DNA of 64,000 nucleotides from positions 310,001 to 374,000 of the forward strand of contig NZ_JBNFVY010000001.1 of NCBI RefSeq assembly GCF_049943335.1. Reading direction: 5' to 3'. A program made the translations under genes and the position numbers. Shown here piece after piece: positions 8,073-14,691 of this stretch (within the stretch, counting starts at the first letter, position 1; every line of letters starts with the position of its first letter). The notes beneath the pieces are model-generated. The model was not told where the DNA came from. It was given only the letters and a program-made list of their open reading frames with translations, and did no database searches. This DNA is from JBNFVY01 sp049943335 (GTDB lineage Bacteria > Pseudomonadota > Alphaproteobacteria > Rhodobacterales > Rhodobacteraceae).

Positions 8073-10958
8073 ATGACCTATTTCGCGTCGAAATTCTCGT
8101 ACGACTACAAAAAATACGAATGGACTGCATATACAGAGGCCGATTTTCTCGGTGCCGGAGCCTTCGGGTTGTCGATCGGGTGCGGTGACACGTTTACGAT
8201 GCCTGGCGGCGCGTCCGTCTGCATGTCGACCTATGACAATGATCGCGCCCTGTCGGGTGAGGGGTTTTGGAACGACACAGCCTCGGACAAGACCGGCCAG
8301 AAGACGTATATCGATGGTCACGCCGTTGGCAGCCAGATGTATGCCGAAAGCTACCACATCCTGAAGGATCAGGACGGCAACTCCTATTACATGATCGAAA
8401 TTGAAGTCGAATGCCACAACGCCCCCGGCGCAGGTGACGACTATTTCACTTTCTACGGTGCTGTTCCGCCTGCAGGTGCCGAACTGACCGTGGTCAAAAC
8501 ATGCGACGCTGACGGCAAATATATCGACTACTCGTGCCTCGGCGCAGGCGACAAGGCCCCGGCGAACACGCCGCCGACCTTCACAAACGTTCCCGCCGAT
8601 GGAATCATCTGCGTCGATGAGAATACCGCTTTCGTTATCGACCTGAACGCCAGCGACGATGACGGCGATGCAGTGTGCTATGAAATCGTTGGCGGCAAAG
8701 ATGCCAAGTTCTTCGAAATCGACGCTGCGACCGGCGAACTGACGTTCAAGTCGGCGCCCGATTTTGAAGACCCTCAGGACTACTGCAACGACAACACTTA
8801 TGACGTGAAGGTCAAAGTGTCAGACGGCAACGGTGGCGACGAGATCAAAGCCCTGACCGTTTGTGTCGACGATGTAGACGAAAACACTGGCGGCGGTTCG
8901 TGCACCGTTATCGAAGCCGAAGACATGTCGCTGTGCAACTACCGGGTTGAATGCCGCGACAACGCTTCGGGCGGCGAAGACATCAAGCTGACCTCGTTCA
9001 AAGGGCATGCGTCCACTACATGGGCCGGCGATGATGGCGAATTTGACCTGACCGTGACCTATATGGACGAGAGCGACGGCAAGGGATTCATCGATATTTT
9101 CGTGAACGGCTGCTTCGTCGACAAGATCCGCCTGAATCAGAACGATGATGGCAACGGCGGCGCAGGTTCGACATTCTCGGATTACACCATCGAGAATCTG
9201 GACCTGAGCAAGGGCGACGTAATCACTTTGAGTGGTCGCGGTGACTGCGGCGAATACGCCCGCATCGACAAGATCACAATCTGCAACGACGAAGCACCCA
9301 AGCCGGGCGCCATCGAAGGACGTCTGTTCCTGGACAGCGACGGTGACAACCTGGATGTCGGCGAAGCCGAAATGGGCATTGGCGGCGTGACCGTTACCTT
9401 GCTCGACATCGACGGCAACGAAGTGGCGACCGCTGTGACCGATGTTGATGGGTCCTACGCGTTCACCGGTTTGGTCCCAGGCGATTACACCGTCGTGTTC
9501 CCCACTGAAGTGGATGGAAAAGTTCTGGTCGCCAAGGACGCGGGCAGCGACGACACCATCGACAGCGATGCGAACGCCGACGGGTCGACAGAAACCGTGA
9601 CCGTCGTTGCTGGTGAAAAGACTACGGATGTCGATGCTGGTGTTGCGGATCCGGGCACGGCTTCGCTTGGCGATACTGTGTTCCTGGACGCCAATGGCAA
9701 CGGACTGCAGGATGCGGGCGAAGCCGGAGTTGATGGCGTTTCCGTCAAACTGTACGACGCTACCGGCACAACCGAACTTGGGTCGACGACCACCGCAGGC
9801 GGCGGCGCCTATTCCTTCGCCGGTCTGGCCGCAGGCACTTACGTTGTCGGGTTCGAACTGAACGACGACTACCTGTTCACCGCAGCCAACGCGGGCGACG
9901 ATGCCCTGGACAGCGACGCCGACATGGTGACCGGTCTGACCGGCCCGGTCACACTGGCTGTAGGCGAAGAAAACCTGACCATCGACGCTGGTGTAGTGGC
10001 CGAACCCGCCCCGACCGCCAACGACGATGCGGGTAGGGTTTGCGCCACTGAAGCGGTCGACATTGTCCTGCTGGACAACGATGTTGACGCAGAAGGCAAT
10101 GGCCTGACCGTGACGACGATCGAAGGCACTGTAGTTGCCGCCGGCGATACCGTTACCTTGGCATCGGGTGGTGTGGTCACGGTAGGTCGCGACGGCTCTG
10201 TCTCGTATGACAGCGCCGGTGCGACATACGGTGGTATCACGGCAGAGGATCTGCTGATCGGTACCAGCGCTTCGGACAGCTTCTCCTACACCATCACGGA
10301 TGGTTCGGGTGACACATCCACCGCAATGGTTGACGTCACGATCTGCGGCGCCAAGAACACCATCGATACGATCGAAGCCAGCTTGCCGACGGCAGGCGAA
10401 TTCACCGTGTCGCTGGATCTGTCTTCCGATGGCGATTTCTACACCGCTACGCTTGATGGGACCGGAGATGTTCGCTTCGACGGAATTTCTTTCGACGTTG
10501 CGTACTGTATCGCGGCATACGAACCCCTTTCGACAGACACGGATGTCCCGTTCGAAATGTATCTGGCTGACGAAGACAGCATCCCGGCGGGTCTGATTGG
10601 CGCACCGGAAAACCTGGATATGGTCAACTGGTTGCTGAACCAAGACTTCAGCGCAATGGACAACGGCGATGGCACGGGTGAAACCTATACCGAAGCTGAA
10701 ATTCAGGGCGCTATCTGGGGTCTGACTGACGACATCGTATTCGTGAACGAAAGCCAAGGCACAGGCACACAGGAAAACGCCGAAGAGATCTACGATATGG
10801 TCTTGGCGGCGGTCGATGCTGAAGGCTTTGTGCCGGGTGAAGGTGACATCGTTGGGATCGTTCTTGACCCGACCGCCGAAGCCGAGGCTGCTGGCGACAT
10901 CCAGCCGTTCATCATCGGTGTCGATTGGGACGACTTGGCACTCATCTGCGGGTGCTAA
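8073..10958 (+). CDS. large Cys-rich multidomain surface protein with SdrD B-like repeats and C-terminal thioester-like domain
   Basis: This is a 961-residue acidic protein with about 20 cysteines. Approximate domains: 1-160 unknown N-terminal domain; 166-275 cadherin-like (NASDDDGDAVCYEIVGG, FEIDAATGELTFKS); 277-408 CBM-like lectin fold (CTVIEAEDMSLCNYRVEC, IDIFVNGCFVDKIRL); 412-528 and 529-645 two SdrD B-like repeats (AIEGRLFLDSDGDNLDVGEA and SLGDTVFLDANGNGLQDAGEA); 648-760 an Ig-like repeat (LLDNDVDAEGNGLTV); 770-961 a domain with VAYCIAAYEP (Cys812) and EIQGAIWGLTDD (Gln878). The Cys and QxAIW pair resembles thioester (TQXA/TED) domains of Gram-positive adhesins. No Sec signal peptide is visible at MTYFASKFSYDYKKYEW. 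Start: GGGGGA eight bases before the ATG. It precedes the VPEIN-CTERM/exosortase E genes. Role in adhesion or matrix is inferred. Confidence 0.8.
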   Translation: MTYFASKFSYDYKKYEWTAYTEADFLGAGAFGLSIGCGDTFTMPGGASVCMSTYDNDRALSGEGFWNDTASDKTGQKTYIDGHAVGSQMYAESYHILKDQDGNSYYMIEIEVECHNAPGAGDDYFTFYGAVPPAGAELTVVKTCDADGKYIDYSCLGAGDKAPANTPPTFTNVPADGIICVDENTAFVIDLNASDDDGDAVCYEIVGGKDAKFFEIDAATGELTFKSAPDFEDPQDYCNDNTYDVKVKVSDGNGGDEIKALTVCVDDVDENTGGGSCTVIEAEDMSLCNYRVECRDNASGGEDIKLTSFKGHASTTWAGDDGEFDLTVTYMDESDGKGFIDIFVNGCFVDKIRLNQNDDGNGGAGSTFSDYTIENLDLSKGDVITLSGRGDCGEYARIDKITICNDEAPKPGAIEGRLFLDSDGDNLDVGEAEMGIGGVTVTLLDIDGNEVATAVTDVDGSYAFTGLVPGDYTVVFPTEVDGKVLVAKDAGSDDTIDSDANADGSTETVTVVAGEKTTDVDAGVADPGTASLGDTVFLDANGNGLQDAGEAGVDGVSVKLYDATGTTELGSTTTAGGGAYSFAGLAAGTYVVGFELNDDYLFTAANAGDDALDSDADMVTGLTGPVTLAVGEENLTIDAGVVAEPAPTANDDAGRVCATEAVDIVLLDNDVDAEGNGLTVTTIEGTVVAAGDTVTLASGGVVTVGRDGSVSYDSAGATYGGITAEDLLIGTSASDSFSYTITDGSGDTSTAMVDVTICGAKNTIDTIEASLPTAGEFTVSLDLSSDGDFYTATLDGTGDVRFDGISFDVAYCIAAYEPLSTDTDVPFEMYLADEDSIPAGLIGAPENLDMVNWLLNQDFSAMDNGDGTGETYTEAEIQGAIWGLTDDIVFVNESQGTGTQENAEEIYDMVLAAVDAEGFVPGEGDIVGIVLDPTAEAEAAGDIQPFIIGVDWDDLALICGC

Positions 10959-10968
10959 TTCAACTTAT

Positions 10969-10994
10969 CTTGGCGGGCTTAAGTGCCCGCCAAG
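10969..10994 (+). other. perfect stem-loop after the large surface protein gene
   Basis: CTTGGCGGGC and GCCCGCCAAG form a perfect 10-bp stem with a TTAAGT loop, beginning 10 bases after the stop codon. No T-run follows, so it may be a 3'-end stabiliser, a factor-assisted terminator, or a partial terminator that lets some transcripts continue into the VPEIN-CTERM gene. Confidence 0.55.
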
Positions 10995-11105
10995 GCGTGA
11001 TGTCGTTACAGGTCCAAGAGTAACGGCATAGGCGGGCAAATTTCGGCTCGTCAATATCGAACAGATGGGTCACTTGGACACCCATCAAGTAAAGGAAACA
11101 TTGCA

Positions 11106-11312
11106 ATGAAAAAGTTTTTCTTTGGCACTGCATTGACTGCCGCCGCTGTTTCGGCCGCTAACACTGCGTTCGCCGCAGGCGGCTGCACCGGCCCGGCCGG
11201 ATGTGCGCCTGCTTCAGTTCCGGAAATCAACGCCTATGCTGGCGTTGCGGCCGTTGCCGTTCTGGCTGCTGCTGTTGCTCTGATCTGGGAGCGCCGCCGC
11301 GCTGCTGTCTAA
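11106..11312 (+). CDS. VPEID-CTERM-type mini-protein (exosortase E substrate)
   Basis: This is a 68-residue protein. Residues 1-25 (MKKFFFGTALTAAAVSAANT...AFA) form a signal peptide. A short cysteine-containing linker, GGCTGPAGCAPAS, follows, then VPEINAYAGVAAVAVLAAAV, a hydrophobic helix, and the basic tail WERRRAAV. This tripartite motif-helix-Arg tail is how PEP-CTERM-like sorting signals look. The VPEI core with the neighbouring exosortase E/protease identifies the VPEID-CTERM class, although the usual Asp is Asn here. After removal of both ends only about a dozen residues would remain. A strong terminator follows directly. An RBS (AAGGAAA) lies before the ATG. Confidence 0.88.
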   Translation: MKKFFFGTALTAAAVSAANTAFAAGGCTGPAGCAPASVPEINAYAGVAAVAVLAAAVALIWERRRAAV

Positions 11313-11332
11313 GACGAGCATCTAAAAGATTC

Positions 11333-11364
11333 GGCCCCGCCTACGAATTGGGCGGGGCCTTTTA
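11333..11364 (+). terminator. rho-independent terminator after the VPEIN-CTERM gene
   Basis: GGCCCCGCC - TACGAATTG - GGCGGGGCC forms a 9-bp GC-only stem followed by TTTTATTTGTTTT. It lies 20 bases after the stop codon and 36 before the exosortase E gene, so the mini-protein can be transcribed at a higher level than its processing enzyme. Confidence 0.9.
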
Positions 11365-11399
11365 TTTGTTTTGAACGAATTTCAGATTAAGCCTGTCAC

Positions 11400-13019
11400 A
11401 TGTCAGTTGCATCCCCGATGAAAACTCCTGCCCCGATGCTTGTGATAGGCAAGGTTCTGGCGCTGGTTCTGGTTGAACTGCTCGTGCTCAGCGCTGTCTA
11501 CCAGCACAATTTCGAATTCACTTGCCGTGCATCTGCGCCCGAAAGCTTCTGTGCCTTTGCGGGGCGAATTGTGCCACGAGCATTGGGTGTCATTGCGGCG
11601 TTGGCATTGTTTGCCTTTGCGCGCAAAGACGTGATTTCCCGCCTGCTGCAAACATCGCGCGCCACTCTGGCCGCCGTTGGTCTCAATCTGACCGGGCTGG
11701 TGTTGATCCTGCTGCCATGGCTTTTCGTGTCCGATGCGAGCGCCCCTGCTGTGGTCGTCGTGGCTGCGATCACTTGGGTCGTGGGCGGGCTTCTCGCCGT
11801 GCTTGGGATCTGCTTGTTACTGGCACCGTGGAGCGGCTGGCGCGGGTTGCTTCGCGATCATGGCGCGGTCTTGGCTGTGTTGATTTTGGCGGGCCTGGCG
11901 CTTCCAGAAATTGCCGATGCAATCATGCCACTTTGGCAGATCGATGGCGTGACCGAAGCGACGTTCGCTGCCGTCGCCGCGACCCTGCGCGCGCTCGGGT
12001 ATTCCATTGAGACGATCCCCGATGAGAAAATCATCGGAACAAACGAATTTTATGTCGCCGTTGGCGCCCAATGCTCGGGTGTTGAAGGTTTCGCGCTGAT
12101 CACTGTCTTCGTGACAGTTTATCTTTTGCTGTTCCGCAAAGACCTGCGGTTTCCCTATGTTCTGCTACTTTACCCGATTGGGATCGTAGTCAGCTGGCTG
12201 TTCAACGTCTTACGAATTTCGGCGCTGCTGTCGATTGGGGCGGCGGGGTCGCCCGAGCTTGCGATTGGCGGCTTTCACAGCCACGCCGGGTGGCTTGCGT
12301 TTACCTTGCTGGCGCTCGGGTTGATTTTCACCAGCCGTGCGGTTCCCTTGTTTCGCAACACGAAGGTTGCACGCCAGTCCCATGGGGCCCCGCCGCCATT
12401 TTTCTCTGACCCGGTCGTGGCGCAGGTATTTCCGTTCATCATCTTTATGGCCTCGGCGCTACTGGCTTCAACATTCTCACAAACACCAACGGTTCTATAC
12501 CCGTTGCGCGTTCTGGTCACCGCGACGGGGCTTTACCTGTTCTGGCCCTATCTAAAGACATTGAACTGGCGCCTGGATTTTCTGGCTGTCGCCACCGGGG
12601 TGCTGATCGGTGTCGGGTGGATTGTGACTGCCAGCGACACCGGCGATGTGCCGTTCGGATCCCTGACAGGCATTGCCCTGATCATTTGGGTCATCACACG
12701 TATCATCGGAACCGCCATTCTTGTTCCGATAATCGAAGAATTGATGTTTCGCAGCTACATCCTTGGCCGGATTGCCGGGTTTGATCAAAACGGCGATGGG
12801 CCAGTAGTGTGGTGGCGGGTGGTATTGGCTGTCGGCGTGAGTAGTGGCCTGTTCGCGCTGCTGCACGGACGTTGGCTGGAAGCGCTCTTGGCGGGCGTGA
12901 TATTCGGGCTTTTGTACATCCGTTCCAGAAACGTCGTTGATTCAATCCTTTCGCACGCCGTGGCAAATTCTGTCATCGCTCTCTTTGCATTGGTCACGGG
13001 CGCTTGGCACATCTTGTAA
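11400..13019 (+). CDS. xrtE: exosortase E/protease fusion (VPEID-CTERM system)
   Basis: This 539-residue polytopic membrane protein joins two transmembrane proteases. Residues about 1-320 are an exosortase: Cys225 in VGAQCSGVEGFAL, Arg272 in NVLRISALLSIG and His293/His295 in FHSHAGW supply the Cys-Arg-His set. Residues about 340-539 are a CPBP (CAAX-type) intramembrane protease with Glu446-Glu447 and Arg451 in IIEELMFRSYILG, His489 in ALLHGRW and a second His in ILSHAVANS. This architecture is the one known for the VPEID-CTERM exosortases of Rhodobacterales. Its likely substrate is the 68-residue protein immediately upstream. The role of the second protease domain (clearing the cleaved tail or modifying the anchor) is not established. 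Confidence 0.92.
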   Translation: MSVASPMKTPAPMLVIGKVLALVLVELLVLSAVYQHNFEFTCRASAPESFCAFAGRIVPRALGVIAALALFAFARKDVISRLLQTSRATLAAVGLNLTGLVLILLPWLFVSDASAPAVVVVAAITWVVGGLLAVLGICLLLAPWSGWRGLLRDHGAVLAVLILAGLALPEIADAIMPLWQIDGVTEATFAAVAATLRALGYSIETIPDEKIIGTNEFYVAVGAQCSGVEGFALITVFVTVYLLLFRKDLRFPYVLLLYPIGIVVSWLFNVLRISALLSIGAAGSPELAIGGFHSHAGWLAFTLLALGLIFTSRAVPLFRNTKVARQSHGAPPPFFSDPVVAQVFPFIIFMASALLASTFSQTPTVLYPLRVLVTATGLYLFWPYLKTLNWRLDFLAVATGVLIGVGWIVTASDTGDVPFGSLTGIALIIWVITRIIGTAILVPIIEELMFRSYILGRIAGFDQNGDGPVVWWRVVLAVGVSSGLFALLHGRWLEALLAGVIFGLLYIRSRNVVDSILSHAVANSVIALFALVTGAWHIL

Positions 13020-13972
13020 GCAGGGCCGTTGCATGGGCCGCCTTGATTGGGTTTCTCACGGCGCTGGGTATTACAGGCGTCAGAATCGCAAACTCCGCAA
13101 TACAGACCGAAACAAAGGGCATCGCAATCAAGCACGGCCCGTCGGTTTGGATCTGGGATCATCCAAGCGATAGGTTCGGTGGCCTTTCCGCAGTCATTGT
13201 AGAAGACGCGGGCAAATCGATAGTCGCAGCAAGTGATCGCGGGACGATTTTCCAAGGGTCGATCGCCAGATCCGACGGCGGGATCGAGAGCATCGCGGTC
13301 GAGCGCGAAGTTGAAATTCGAGCACCGACCGAGGGCGAACCCGAAACCAATTTTCTGACCGATCTTGAAGGTCTGTCGCGAATGCAAGACGGCGGGTTGG
13401 CACTTGCCTATGAAGGCTATGCAAGGATCCGGACCCGCGAAGCGATAGATGCACCGTCAATTACACTTCATCACTGGGCGGAATTTCAGGACTATTTCGG
13501 GAATGGTGCGTTTGAAAGCCTTGCAACCTTGCCGGACGGACGACTGCTTTTCATTGTCGAAGAACCAAAAAAGTTTGGGTCCGCCACCGCTTTCGTTCTT
13601 GATGGTTCTGAACTGTCCGCTCCGTTTTCTGTGCCCCGATCCGATGGCTATTTGCATACAGGTTCGGACCTGGGGCCGGACGAATGTCTTTATACGTTAG
13701 AGCGCTCGTTCAGGGTCGGAGCGGGTTTCCGGTTCCGCTTTACCCGCTATTGGCCAGCAGATGGGAATTGGTTGAATGCAGCCAACTGGAACGCTGAGTT
13801 TCTGTACGAAAGCGCGACGGCGCGCATGGGGAATGCCGAAGGCCTGTCGGTCTGGACGAACGGTAGAACAATCACGATGACGGTGGTTACCGACGACGGT
13901 TTCTTGCCGTTCACCCCAACCCGAATGATTGAATTCGAAGTCTCGCCGGGTAAATGTCGCGGTCAATCCTGA
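13004..13972 (+). CDS. esterase-like activity of phytase family protein, membrane-tethered or secreted
   Basis: This is a 322-residue protein beginning at a TTG inside the last codons of xrtE (16-base overlap), followed by a hydrophobic N-terminal segment (VAWAALIGFLTALGITGV) that acts as a signal peptide or anchor. The remainder fits the esterase-like/phytase beta-propeller family: WDHPSDRFGGLSAVIV, ASDRGTIFQG, LTDLEGLSRMQDGGLALAYE, FESLATLPDGRLLFIVEE and LYTLERSFRVGAGFRF. Members are periplasmic or exported and may cleave phosphoesters, but the substrate is not known. The overlap suggests translation coupled to xrtE and thus possible membership of the exosortase E cassette. A GTG further in is an alternative start. 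It ends with a 10-bp convergent overlap with the rhomboid gene. Confidence 0.8.
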   Translation: MAHLVSRAVAWAALIGFLTALGITGVRIANSAIQTETKGIAIKHGPSVWIWDHPSDRFGGLSAVIVEDAGKSIVAASDRGTIFQGSIARSDGGIESIAVEREVEIRAPTEGEPETNFLTDLEGLSRMQDGGLALAYEGYARIRTREAIDAPSITLHHWAEFQDYFGNGAFESLATLPDGRLLFIVEEPKKFGSATAFVLDGSELSAPFSVPRSDGYLHTGSDLGPDECLYTLERSFRVGAGFRFRFTRYWPADGNWLNAANWNAEFLYESATARMGNAEGLSVWTNGRTITMTVVTDDGFLPFTPTRMIEFEVSPGKCRGQS

Positions 13973-14652
13973 TCCTGCCAATTCTGATCCGGTGGGGGCG
14001 CCAGATCCTGGCCCCGTGGGTCAACCAACATGGCCATGAACCACCCGGCCACGAAACCACCCAGATGTGTTTCCCAGGCCAGTTGACCGGCCATCGCCCA
14101 CCAAAGTACCACATTCAATGCGATCAACATGATCACAGCGCGCGCGACCGGCCAAAGCCGCTGACGGCCAGAATACCGGTCAACGTAATTCCAGGCCAGT
14201 ACGGCGCCGGCAAGGCCGAACAGTGCGCCTGACGCCCCGACCATGGGCTGTAAAGTCGGCGCCAGAACTCCGAAGAACACCGCGCCGCCCAGCGTTGAAG
14301 CTGCATAGACCAGCGCGAACCCGACAGGGCTCACCCGTGCGATCACGGCCCGGCCAAGCGACCACAGGGTGATCATGTTCACGGCAAGATGCCACAAACC
14401 ACCGTGCAAGAACGAATAGCTGAAAAACATCAGGTAGGGCTGGGTGTCATAGTTCGGCGTCCAACCCCGCAAAAGCCCCGGCCAGAACCCGAAGTTTTCG
14501 ACCACCCGGCGCCGTAGACTGGGAGCTTCCAGAAACCCCCAATCCGCGGCAGTCAAAACGCATTCAATGGCGACACAGACCACAGCCAACAGGACGAGTG
14601 GCCAAAGTTGTCCCATTCCCGGTTCGTTATTCGGATCTGTGCGTGCCTGCAT
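13963..14652 (-). CDS. rhomboid family intramembrane serine protease
   Basis: This 229-residue membrane protein has the rhomboid signature: LHGGLWHLAVNMITLW (Asn/His region of TM2), the nucleophile Ser in VGASGALFGLAGAVLAW, and the second catalytic His in WETHLGGFVAGWFMAM. Rhomboids cut transmembrane segments inside the bilayer. It lies 39 bp downstream of xrtD on the same strand and may be co-transcribed with it. A link between rhomboid and exosortase processing is only a contextual inference. The start could also be the Met at residue 13 (MGQLWPL). Confidence 0.9.
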   Translation of the reverse strand: MQARTDPNNEPGMGQLWPLVLLAVVCVAIECVLTAADWGFLEAPSLRRRVVENFGFWPGLLRGWTPNYDTQPYLMFFSYSFLHGGLWHLAVNMITLWSLGRAVIARVSPVGFALVYAASTLGGAVFFGVLAPTLQPMVGASGALFGLAGAVLAWNYVDRYSGRQRLWPVARAVIMLIALNVVLWWAMAGQLAWETHLGGFVAGWFMAMLVDPRGQDLAPPPDQNWQDQD

Positions 14653-14691
14653 TCGCGCAAGATGACGCGGTTTACGTGTATTGAACAGGGC

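Noticed and set aside
8820..10757. 645-residue open frame on the minus strand
   Set aside because: It is the antisense of the thioester-domain gene, produced by its Asp/Gly/Thr-rich codons. The predicted protein has no domain and no start signal.
13963..14652. Rhombosortase (GlyGly-CTERM) assignment for the rhomboid gene
   Set aside because: There is no GlyGly-CTERM protein in the window and the sequence looks like an ordinary rhomboid of the GASGALFG type.
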